From positions 5,394,501-5,458,500 of the forward strand of contig NC_067295.1 of assembly GCF_020740795.1 (NCBI RefSeq): a DNA stretch of 64,000 nt, read 5' to 3'. Positions 47,870-59,010 of the stretch are shown piece after piece. The notes under the pieces are model-generated. The model saw only the letters and a list, made by a program, of their open reading frames with translations. It did no database searches and had not been told where the DNA came from. The DNA comes from Apus apus. Taxonomy: Eukaryota > Chordata > Aves > Apodiformes > Apodidae. The stretch's first letter is position 1. Each line of letters begins with the position of its first letter. A program made the position numbers and the translations under genes.

Positions 47870-48190
47870 ACTGCTCACCGTCTCCGATCACACCGGACCT
47901 CACGCTGTGTGGGTAATTCCGGCTCACAAGGGGGTTATTAAAATCCATTCAAAGCTAATGTCAGCCATTTCGGTGTTAATGTCAGGGCTGAGAGGCACAG
48001 CAGGAGCCGGGGGAGAAGGACTTTGATTTCCTCACTTGAATTTCCAAGCAGGGTGTGCTTGGCGGGCAGCAGTGGGAGATGGGGGGAGCAGCAGCCGGTG
48101 GGAGCGTGTGGGGCCACATCTCGAACTGCAGACACGGTGGGATTTGCAGTTTAATCCCATCAACCAAACGTTTGCTTCTGTTTTTTTTCA
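47870..48190. promoter_or_regulatory. candidate CpG-retaining conserved element
   Basis: About 320 bp with at least 13 CpGs (gtctccgatc, caccggacctcacg, attccggc, tttcggtg, gccggtgg, gagcgtg, tctcgaac, aaacgttt). It surrounds an AT-rich core 'ggggttattaaaatccattc' and 'gctaatgtcagcc' with its near-repeat 'gttaatgtcaggg'. CpG retention suggests hypomethylation in the germ line. It could be an enhancer or a minor promoter. Confidence 0.33.
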
Positions 48191-49149
48191 CTTGACAGCA
48201 CCTCTTCCTCGCTGGTGGTTTCAGAGGCAGGTTAGCTGCCAGATCCCAGCAGGTGAGTGTCTGAGAGCTCAGCTCTGGCATGGGGGCTGGAAAGGGGCTG
48301 ATGGGGCTGCCCTGCACTAGGTCCCATTGGGTCTGGCAGGTGGGATCAGGCATTATACCCAGGCACTTCCCATCAGGGGATCTGAGGGTTCAAACCTCCT
48401 CCAAGTTAAGCTTTGGGTCTGGGCTGACCCACAGCCCCTCAAACCCACTGGGCTGGAATTATATCACATTGGTCAGGTAAGTCCACAGCAGCCACTGGAT
48501 TTTGAAAGAACCCGGGTAGCTTCAGGATGTGGTTACCATCACGCAGGCTAAGATAAGAGTAAGCTGAGCTTCGGTCCATAAGCTGATTCCTTGTGAGTCT
48601 CAAGAAGGAATTAGCCCCATCTCCTCTGCCCCGTGCTGCCTGGCAGCATTCACACACATGGGTGGAGACCTGGAAGGGGAGCTGCACCCTGGGGACACAC
48701 ACGTCCCAATGCTCAACAGAGACTGGGTGACAAGGACCTTGTGCAGGCAGCACAGAAGTCACATGAGCAGAAGAAAGGTCATAGAGAGCAGTGAAAATCT
48801 ACCCTGGCCACAGTCTGCAGGGCAGGTATTGCCCCACCTCCTTGCACAGGCCTGGTGCTGGAACCCCGAGATGCCATGCCACAATCCTCCCAGCCCAAGG
48901 AGGTCCCTGCCCTGTTTCCCCCCCCCAGTTTCAGCATCTGTTTGCAGCAGGGATTCCTCCGTGTTGGCTGAGAAATGCTTTGCAGTCTCTTAATAGCTCA
49001 TCCTGGCTGGAAGCTTGTCCTCTTCTTGAAATACTATGTGTATAACAGTGGCCTCATTTCATACTGTGGAAGTGCATTGGATGCAGCTAAACATACTGAG
49101 GATGGCTTAAAGGATCCAACTGTAACATTTGGTTATGCAGCCTGATTAT
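48191..49149. other. noncoding, nothing recognised
   Basis: Mixed-composition DNA with a C-run at about 48,918-48,926. No exon or repeat family supported. Confidence 0.45.
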
Positions 49150-49275
49150 TTCATTGAGTTTTTAGGTTAGAAGACACTGTAACTGTAGTCTGACCTCTTG
49201 GATAGTAAATTTTACCCAGGGATTTTTAAGCACGTCTGACCATTAAAATCCATCCTTATAGGCAAAACCTGGCCT
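49150..49275 (+). repeat. possible ancient interspersed repeat
   Basis: 'taggttagaagacactgtaac', 'gtagtctgacctcttggatag' resembles a widespread old amniote repeat with 'tagtctgacctcctgtataac'. I cannot name the family with certainty. The match is short and diverged. Confidence 0.35.
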
Positions 49276-52200
49276 GGTTTGTAAGCAAGAGGGGCTGGTG
49301 CTGGAGGCAGATTGATCACGAGTCACCCAAACACCAAAGACCAAAACATTGACCAGCATCTCTGAAGGGCAGCGAGTCCTGGCTGATGATATTGCCTCAA
49401 ACTGGGTTATTCTGCTTTAGTTTGTCAGATTTGGGAAATGAAGTTAACAGTTGCTTCTGAGGTCAAAACTAGCATTTAAAAGCAACCTTGGAACTGCTCT
49501 TTTCACCTCAAAAAGTGCTGCTGTTCAAAAATTAACAGTGTTGGGGAAAAGCAAAACTCTAGTGGTTGCCAGCAGTTGGCCAGATGGGTCGATGAGGCGG
49601 TTTAGGATGACAGGACCCATCCCATCCCAGCAGCCCCAGGTGCCATCCCATGTCCCTTGCCCTCCTGCTCTGGTGCTGGGGTGGCCAGAGGAGAGGGGCT
49701 GAGGAGGTGGGAAGGAGCCGCATCTCCCTGCGGCCGGTGTCCTGTGCCATGTGGCAGGTTACCAAGCAGCTGAGAGTGGGCAACGATTTCTTTTGCCAGT
49801 TTTCTAATTTATCTAATAGCAAGAAAATAAATCAAGCTGACAGTCACCCAGGTGGTTCTGAGCCTCGGCTCCTCACAGTCCCCTTGTTCTTCCAGCCCAT
49901 TTTATAACAGGGTCATAACCCGGGGACACAGCAATAACTCCTGCTATAATCTTTTCTTTACTAACGTCACTTAGCAGATGGAGTCATTTAGAGGTGCTCA
50001 CATTTAAATGAGTGGCTTGCCCTGAAAGGGACAGAGCTGGGGCTGCTGGCAAGGATTTCAGGATTGTTAGCCTAGAAAATGCTTAGCAGGGGAAGCAGTT
50101 GGCAGGCAGATTTCACGGACATGGCACCGGTGTCCTCTGCCAGCAAAATTACAAGGCTGAATCCTGGAGCTGGATGAGGCCAAACTGTTCACAGCAAACA
50201 ATTTAATTGATGAATAAAGTGAGTTGCCCAGGAGATGGTTTTCAGTTATCTGCTCATTGCATGAAGCTGCTTGGAGAAGGGTCTGTCCAGCTGGGTGCCA
50301 CCAGCTATGGGCCCACATCAGGGATGGGTTGCCTGGGGTTCCCCATCATGTGGACCTTTACCAGAGTCACCTGCTCCTCAAACCTCCAGGCCTGCCAATC
50401 CAAAGATGTTATGCTTCCCTACAGATGTTACTGTTCTTAAGCCTTCGTGGCCAGACCAGTGATGGTACCATGCAGAAGGCCTCAGCATTGGCTGCTTGAA
50501 AGGGAGCTCACATGATGTGAAGAGCAGTACCAAGATAAACAGCAACACCTACTTTTCAGCTTCTGCAAGAAATTCAGTGGCAATCTTCTCTCTAGCTCCC
50601 TGACCCCCTGAACAATGCTGCACAGACTGCCTTCATAAGCTTCTTTTATTTGCTGTAATAAAGTAAATTAGCTCTCCAGCTCTTCCAAGGAGAATAGCCA
50701 TGAAAACGTACATTGAGATGAATGCCTGCAACCCTTGAAAATACCTCTTGCTTGTGAGAAGGCTTCTGAGAAAAGAATAGAAGAGACAATTATTACCAAA
50801 GAAGGAGGAAATATTGTTCATGCTGGCTGGGCAGCATTTGACTCAGCCCTTGCAGAGGTTGGGGAGAAGGAGGAGGAAGGAAGCAGGGATCTGAGACATT
50901 AATGGCGATCACTGTTCTGTGGGGAGCAATGTCTCAGTGTCCACGGAGACCAATCCCAAATTATTCAGCCTAATAGTTCTCAAAACAAACTCTTACTCTG
51001 CTCCTTTGTGGCAGGCATGAAGCTTTCTCTGCAAGTCCTAATTCACTTCTTTGGTAACTCAGTACTGGATAGGGTAACACTCAAAAACTCTGCAGGAGCC
51101 TTTGATGCGAGCATCTTTGAGACACAGGGCTTATCGGCTCAACTAACACAACTGTCTTTTATCCTTTGTGTGCCAAGCCTGCTGGTTTTGGCACTTATAT
51201 TTGTAATTCATTGCCTGGCTCTGGGTCTGGATCCATCAGGACAAGCAATGCTGTGTCTATCTGTCTGCATTGCTGAGAAATCTGTCTGCCTGGAGGGACC
51301 TGAGCACCGAATCTCTGCTTATCTTCAGTGATGCTTAGATTCTTAATTGGTTAATAGTCACTCTGGAAAGGGAGCCTTGAGAGCTGTAGACTTGTAGGTG
51401 CTTACAAAATTACTACCCCCAGGCCAGGCTGTCTATCTTCCCCTCTCTCCCCCTCAGGGACTGTGTCCTCTCAGTCCCAGCTGGCTTTCAGAGATGCCCA
51501 TGCACCTCCAGCAGCCTTGTTCCTCCCTTCCAGACCAACTCCAGCCCTCAGACCTGCACATCTCTCCCCAGCACTACATTTTCTTCAAAAAAGGACAAAT
51601 GAGGTGGAAGAAGAAAAGGTGAAAACATGATAATAGCTATGGGAAAAGGCTGCTGCTCTAGGCTTGACTATGCTGGAAATGGAGGCTCTGAGAAAAGTTT
51701 TTCTCTGAAAATTATTCTTTTCAGTCTCAACAGCACACTGAAGAAAAGTTTAAGCCCACTTTTTATCACCTTTTGTACTCAAATTCTAAATTCACCTGTC
51801 TACCCAAGCAATAACAGAAATAATATTTTTTTTTTTTATCCAGCTGCACATTTTGCTCTACAAATTTGTTTCCATTAAATCATTCCCTTTTGTCCTCTTA
51901 AAAAGATTATTTTAAATAATAACAGTGTCAAAAAAAAAAAAATTACACACTACCCAAAAAACTCAACCCTCTCGACTATGCACTTTGTATAAAAGTTATC
52001 TCTTTCTTTCAATGGATTGATGAAAACCCTTTTCACAATGTCAAGGTAGAGATGAGAAAGAGGGAGAAAATTTCTGAGTGCCCAGCACAGCTACTCATTT
52101 CAACAGGAAGCACATGGCAAACTCTGGTCTTAGAAAACTAAATTACAGCACCAACATGAACCTGATGTTCTCTTTCTGCTTTGTAAAACACAATTTTGTA

Positions 52201-55200
52201 GAAGCTGGGATGGAGACACATACTGCATTCTCATATTGAGGGAAAAAGTACATTTTTTTCCATATCCTTAAACATTAACAGGAGAATGTGAATTGAATCT
52301 TAAAAAAAATTAAAATGATAAGTAGGATAACTTTCAGTGCTGCCACACTTTCTGGAGTGCAGGAGCCTCAGCTCAGCCATTCAGGGTTTTCCTGACAAGG
52401 TCAATGCTTAGCCAGCACTCAAAGAGCCTCACCAGAGATCACCTCAGAAACAATGTGAAAAACATAACCCTAGATTGTTGTTCATGTCTGCATCAGCCTC
52501 TTCCCTCTTGGAAAGGAATGCCATGAGCCTCCCCTTTGTGCTCCACACCTGAGGAGGATCTCCAGGTACTTCAACTGCCCCCAGAGAGACTTGCTCCATC
52601 CATGTGATCACCATTGGCTCTCTCCCATGGCCAGCTGTCTCACATCAGCTACTTCTCTCTCTCTGGAGATGCAAATGAAAAGTTCACCCCTTACCTGTGC
52701 TCCTGTGTGTCACTGCTGGGTTCTGCTACAGTCATGAACTTCTCCTACTTGTTGTCTGCTGGGGCTGGGAGGCACAATGGACACAGCATTGGGGGTCCCA
52801 CAAGGTGATCACTAAGCCCAATGTTTGAACTGCAAGGAAGAAAAAGAAAACGTGAGGGAGTTTCATCAGGGGGTATAAAAAAATTGATTGATGGCTTGAT
52901 AAACATGAAGCCATCCCAGGAGTGGCACAGCTACTCAAGTCATGAATCACACACAGGGCTGCAGGGACCAGATGTGAATGGGAAGAGGACCAAGAGGAGG
53001 TAGCAAATGAGATCAGCTGCTCAACATAGTAACTCAAAGGGAAAATAAATCCGCTTGAGAGTGGAGGAGGGACTGTAAGAAACACTGGGAGGGGACCTGG
53101 GACTGGAGATAGATGACTGGGACAAATGCCAGACGGGGAGTGAAAGAGATGCGGGGAAGATGGATAGATGTGGGCATGAACAGGGCAGATGGCATCAGCC
53201 AGACATCAAAGCAGAGCTCCTGGAGGAGTGAGGAGCCACTGCCACCACCACCACCACCAGCCACCCAGCACGGACAGACCTTAATAAGCTTACACCTGGG
53301 GACTGGTCTGATAAACAAGTTTATAAATCTTAATTATGAATTTATGGTCCTCACTGGTCACTTCCAACCCTCTCTATTTTTTCTTTTAGTTTTGAGTACC
53401 TGGCTGGCCAGGGCTCTCTAGGCTCACCACTGCTGTCAAGCTGCTCCTCACCTGTGACGCGAGACAACCTGGATAGCAAGAAGTGACACCGATCGTAACA
53501 GTGGTCACCTTTGTGATAGTCAGTGTCTGGTTTTATTATCATCAACATAATAACAATAATAGCAATATTAGTGACAACCATTTCTTTATTCCTCCTGTTA
53601 GTAATATCCAGACATGAGCTAAGAGGTATTTCAGAATGCCAACACAAATCCAGTGCAAGATCCAGGAGAACAGGGCAGTTAATTAAACGTCAGAGTGATG
53701 GACAGAGCTGGGACAAGCCTGGAACAATATCAGAGAGCTGGACAACCTCTGACAAGCTCAGGGAGATGGATGGATCTGGGACACGTCCCAGACCTCACCC
53801 TGGGTAGAGGTAGAACCCTCCTACCTACACGCATCTTTAAATACAACATTGTTCCCTGCTCTATTGCTGTTTCATTGACTTATGCAGGTGAGGAAATTTT
53901 CTGGAGACAGCTGCCTTCATAGCCATGTCACCAGTCACAGTCTGATCTGATGACATTTTATTACCTCCAAAAGGTGCAAAGAAAACACAGAGCCCCGTTG
54001 AAAATGACAGTGTCTTAAGCTTCATTTTTCACCAGGATGTGTGAACTCACAGCAGGCAGGATTTTTTCTCCCAAAGGTTTCTTCTCCTTTTTCCAAACCA
54101 GACATTCACAAGAGGGACAGGTGGAGGACAGTGGATGAGGAGAGAGAATGGCAGCCAGAGGGTGTTGCAAAACTCCAAGAATAAATATTACAGAACAAAA
54201 GCAACCCCGTGACAGACACCAGGCAATCTGGAAGTCATCAGGAGAGGGGAGAGCATAATAGACTAATCAATCAGGTAGACAAGGGTGAGAAGTGTCATGA
54301 GGAGGCATTAGGTAGTTGGAGGTCAGTTATGAAATATAATCTCTAAATTGGAAGAAGGACAATAGCACAAGAACAATGACAGGTATTTGAATGCAAGCAG
54401 GTGAATGCTGGATTGGTGATTTCCAGAAGAGTGAATCAGATGAGAATATTACAGGGGTAAGAAAAAAATAACCTGGTATTTTAGAGATGGGCACATATTC
54501 TGTTAAGTGAAAGGCTGAACTGGTGAGACTTTAAAGTGTAGCTCCATTTCAGAAAATGCTGTTAAAAGGCAGACGGTGGGGCTCCCGGCTGCTTGTTCCT
54601 CTAGGTTTCCAGACAAAGTTTCTCAGGTCAGAAGCAAAAAAAAAAATGATGCTTTTCCTAAGCATAAGTCCTGCAAATACCACCTGGGATCTGAAAGCCA
54701 AGCCAGTTCCTTTCTAGCTTGTGCTTTCTCATCAATGATCCTGGCATACGTCATCTCTACGCTAGTTAGCTAAGGTGCAGAAGCTGCAACCTGCCATGCA
54801 TGAGAAGATGGGGATCCTGCAGGTGAATTTCGTAATTCCTTCTACAGTGAAAGTGGGAGTCAATAAGACACAACTCTCTCTCCATTAGCTATCGGGACTG
54901 CACAGTGACAACAGCCAGCCTGGCAGCATAATTTACTTCTCTTGCTAAGCTAAACAGGTACAGTACCAAAGAACAGCTTGACTTATCATGAAGTCATTTC
55001 TACTGACAGTTTTCTGACCTTAACTCAGTACTACAAAAGTGTCACACAGTCCTTCTAACAAGAGCTAGACACAAGCAATTAGAGCTGAATGAACAATTTG
55101 TAATGAATAATCTGCTTGGCATACTTCACCTCATTTTATGCTCACAAAATATTAAGATGCAGATTGCAAAGTTCTCACGTTGCTTTGTTAATGAAAATAA

Positions 55201-55929
55201 CTTGCCATTTTTTTTTCTCCCCTCAGCAAACACCACCATAACAGTTCATTGAAAACAACCTGGATTCAAAGGTAGGCTGTTCTGGTGGGTTCTGCTGGCC
55301 ATGTGCTGCTGTTCAGCTCCTCCATTGGATGAGGGACTGGAGTGGCTCCAAGAATCGCAAATCAGGACTGTAACTGCTCTCCTTTGAAATTCCTTTTTGC
55401 CAAAGCTGTCAGCATTAGAGCACATTCATTGTACTGACTGTCAGCTATGGATATGGGTAACATGGGAACAGAGCCAGATGTGGTCCCTCCACAGCTGATG
55501 GACAGAGCCAGGTATCTGTCACTGGAGAGGTTGACACCAAGGACATACTGGAGAACCTAGAGACCCTGAGATGGAGAACCTGACTTCCTTAAACTATGTG
55601 CTTAACCCTCCATGCCCAATAGTGGCTGGGGCTGTGCCAGATCCTGCAGAGGAAAGGGCACCAGCTTGCAGACCAGGGGTGACACACTGCTCACCTGAGA
55701 CTGGACCAAGAGCCAGTGGCTGACTGGTTGCTAATGAAGCTGAGAACAACATGTGCTCTAACAGACTGAGACATGCAGGGAGAGAAGAGAGCACAGGGCA
55801 ATAAATCAAGCTTTCAAAGTAGAGCATTTTGGGAGATCAATGGGACAGACCTTAGACTGAAGGAGCCAGCACTGAAGAGACAAGAGCAGCCCTGATCCTC
55901 CTTCTTCCCCTCATTGCTAAGATTTATTA
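49276..55929. other. long noncoding stretch
   Basis: No coding exon supported. Visible items: an AT-rich zone at about 51,600-52,340 with T- and A-runs (51,826-51,837 and 51,931-51,943); a (CCA)n tract at about 53,238-53,263; and AT-rich DNA with (ATA/AAT) triplets at 53,520-53,600. The remainder is unique and unremarkable. Confidence 0.45.
53238..53263. repeat. (CCA)n trinucleotide repeat
   Basis: Short run of CCA triplets with flanking imperfect units. It lies in no supported reading frame. Confidence 0.8.
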
Positions 55930-56330
55930 TTTTCCCCCCATTTGATAACATCCTCATTGGTTTTAAATGAGCAGCAAAGCCAGTGGGTTCCATGTGGCAT
56001 TAGCAATGTGTTTGTGAAAGGGAAAGCGACTGGCTCCTAGCAGGATTTGATAAAAGCCTCTCCAAGCTCCAAGTGATTTACAGCTCGGGAAAACAAACAC
56101 GGACTGATACAAATGCAGAGAGAGGCGAAGACGGGCTCTGACATCCAGGTACACTCAATTACCAATTCATCAGCCCAAGTGAACCTGAAGGGCTTTTCAA
56201 ACTCTACATGGCTCTAAATTAAAGGAAATCTTTAGATGGATAGCATTCTGTGATGGGAGGAGAAGAAGACTAATCTGCTGATCTTCAGCTCAGGAGCTCT
56301 CATCTTGCGTGGGTGAAAGGCCACGGGCGA
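55930..56330. promoter_or_regulatory. candidate conserved noncoding element
   Basis: Unique block mixing AT-rich cores ('tttgataacatcctcattgg', 'ggatttgataaaagcc', 'aattaccaattcatc') with retained CpGs (aagcgac, ctcggg, cacgga, ggcgaagacggg). GATAAC and GATAAA motifs recur. No repeat family or coding signature. Enhancer status is inferred. Confidence 0.3.
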
Positions 56331-58809
56331 GGGGGACAGGCAGCAGCTCCCACCCCCGTGGGGCCAGGGAAAGGACTGAACCTCAGGATGCCTTTTGTGA
56401 GCTGCTGCAAAGCTGCTGGCACACACCTCTCCCTCCTCACCGAGCCATACCCTGGTCCCCAAACTGATATTTTTTTTTTCCTGTCTGTACTAGAAACTTG
56501 CTTTTTTTTCTGCCCTGGAGGTATTTACGACAAAGCTGTGAAAGTAACTCATTTTTTGGATCATTGGCTGAACTAAAAAAATCCTAACAATTCTTAACAG
56601 AGGACAAAAAAAAAAAAATCACTGCCCAGTGACCCTAAATTGGAATTGCCCAGGCTTTTCATGACAAAATATATATAGAAAAAGATATATATCTATGGTC
56701 AACCAATTGTTTAATTTAATCTGAAACTAACTCATGGGGAATGTCATTTCTCCCTCCATCCCCTGCCTAGAAACCCATTTTCTTGAAAGAAGAGATGATT
56801 TACAGCTTCCCAGCTCCACACTCCAGTGGCCCTGACACCGATGTGGTGTTTGGTGTCTTCCCCAGTTTCATGCAGCTCCTCAGCAGAGAGGGACAAGGCC
56901 CTTCAGTGCTGTTGCGACATAAACCCAGAGGCAGCTGGGGGTAGCAGCAGCATGGCAGGAGCAGAGGCAGTCCTCCTGCTGAGAGACTGTGGGCAACTCT
57001 GTTAATTCTTCATGCAGAAACTGTTTTCATTTTGGAGTCTAATTGATATCTTGGGGAAACGGCATCTTTGGAAAGGACAGAGCATCCTCCCCAGGCTCTG
57101 CCTGTGCGTGCTCAGGTGAGGAGCTCTACGCTGACAGAACCACTTGCTGCCCCTGAAGCTGCAGTGCTGCCCCTGTCCCCTCACCCCGTGGCCTCATCCT
57201 GTGGTCTGGGAGAGCTGAACTCGTGCAAGAGCCATGGGGCAGCTGGGAGGGCGGGTGCTGAGCTCAGCCAATTGTCAAACTTTTAGCAGAGAGGAGACTT
57301 CAGAGAGTTTTGCACCAAGAGATGTCTGTTCATCAGCAAGGTGAGCTGTGTCAACCTCTGGTCTCCACGTGAGAGTAGGGACTACCCACATCTTGATGGA
57401 AGCTGCTAGCACCATCCCTCCTCCCACCAGAAGGAGCATCAAGCCCTTAATTTCCTACTGAATATCAACCCTTCTCCCTCCTCTTTCCTCAGGCCTTCTC
57501 CAAAGACAGCAGCCATCGCTCACACTCGCAGCTCCGAGGCTGCCTCTGAACTATTTAAAAGCACAGCAGGTATTTTAATTATTCACATCAAGCATGTCTT
57601 GCCTGCTAACGACTCTCTGAAGCTGTCATAGCCAGTGTGGGGTGGAGAAGAGCCCTGCCAGGCAGCTGCCCTTGGGGCAAAGCTTGGGGCTGCAAAACAG
57701 CTGTGAGCAGGTATTGTCACCAAGGGCAACGATGGCACAGGGACACTTGGGTGAGGAGCACCCTGTGCCATGCACACTCTTTCCCACCCAACCCATCATC
57801 CAACCTCCTGCCCAGCCCACCCTGGGGACACTGTTATAGTCCTTCACACACTCCAGGCCTGGAGTATCTGCTGGGTGTTTTGCTGTTGTTGGAAGCTGCT
57901 GTGCCTCATGCTGCTAGATTAGCTCTCCTAATATTTTAAGGGCACTGGAATTACTAAGATGCAAGGAATAAGAGAGGTACTTATACAGCACAGCTGGGCA
58001 GCTTCAGATGAAGACAACCACAGGGATAGAATGCCTCCTTGCTGCCTTGAGCTGCTCCCAGGGTTATGTGCAAAGAGCTGCCTTGGAAATCAAGCTGTTG
58101 CCACATGTCTACTTGTTTCTTCCTTTCCAATACCATCAAAATATTTGCTGGGATAGCATCCACTTTTCTGACCCACATCCCTCCCTGGGTTCTGGCATTT
58201 GGGATTCAAGGCAGGAAAAGCTCATCTTTTGCAAAGGAGAATGGGTGCAGAAAGAAGGATGGTGTCCTACCTTCACAGCTGGAGGAAAGGTTGTGTGAAA
58301 GGGAGCCAGCCTTGCACCAGGCTCACAGAAGCTGTTCTCTGCTCCAGAGCACAGGTCTGGGGCAGAGATGGACATCCCATCTGCAGAAGGGTCGGGGCTC
58401 TGGGCTCCTTCCTGCTGACCCAACTGAGTCACAATTAAACGTGAGCTTTCTTTCCTAAACCTTGGGATTTCTATCCAAGTTTTTTACTTTCCCTTGGAGG
58501 TTCCTCTTGGTTATTTCTCTTCTTTCTGGTAATTAGTAAGTGGCTCTCTTCCCTGCCTCTGCTCACCGTTGCCTCAGTGTAAATTTGGAGGATTTCCAAG
58601 AATATTCAGGATCTGCTTTCCCCCATCTCTATGCGAGCAAGAGCCTCATCACAGGTAGCCTTGAGCCTCAGCACTCTTCTTTAGCAATAACACCCTGTGG
58701 CCAAAGCCTGCAAGCAGAGAACACCCCACAAGAGCACATCCCCTGGCTGCAGAGCTGGGCTCCTTCAAGCCTCCTGGAACACCAGAGACAGCCCCTCTCT
58801 TTTTAACCT
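56331..58809. other. noncoding, nothing recognised
   Basis: T-runs near 56,468-56,510, an A-run at about 56,606-56,618 and an (AT)n-like inverted patch at 56,670-56,695. A perfect 14-bp palindrome CTCCAGGCCTGGAG occupies 57851-57864. No exon supported. Confidence 0.45.
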
Positions 58810-59010
58810 ATGTGTTCTTTTAATGCTAATTTCCACCGCATGCCCAATTCGAAGCTCTAATAATGAACAACTGCTTTCTTACTTCTGATTTCATATTCAT
58901 GAGTCAGGGTTTCCTGGCACTAAACGTAAATGCTGAACGGAAATCACTGCACAGTGACATGTCTGTGTAGCTTCACTGTCCATTTATTTGCCTTTTCAAA
59001 GAGCTGCTGT
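58810..59010. promoter_or_regulatory. candidate conserved noncoding element
   Basis: 'ttttaatgctaatttccacc', 'gcccaattcgaagctctaataatg', 'tttcatattcatgagtcagg' and 'ctaaacgtaaatgctgaacgg': AT-rich and unique, with homeodomain and AP-1-like (TGAGTCA) cores and a few retained CpGs. Weak evidence. Confidence 0.25.

Noticed and set aside
48380..48400. tRNA B-box-like gggttcaaacctcc
   Set aside because: No A box at the right distance and no cloverleaf potential around it.
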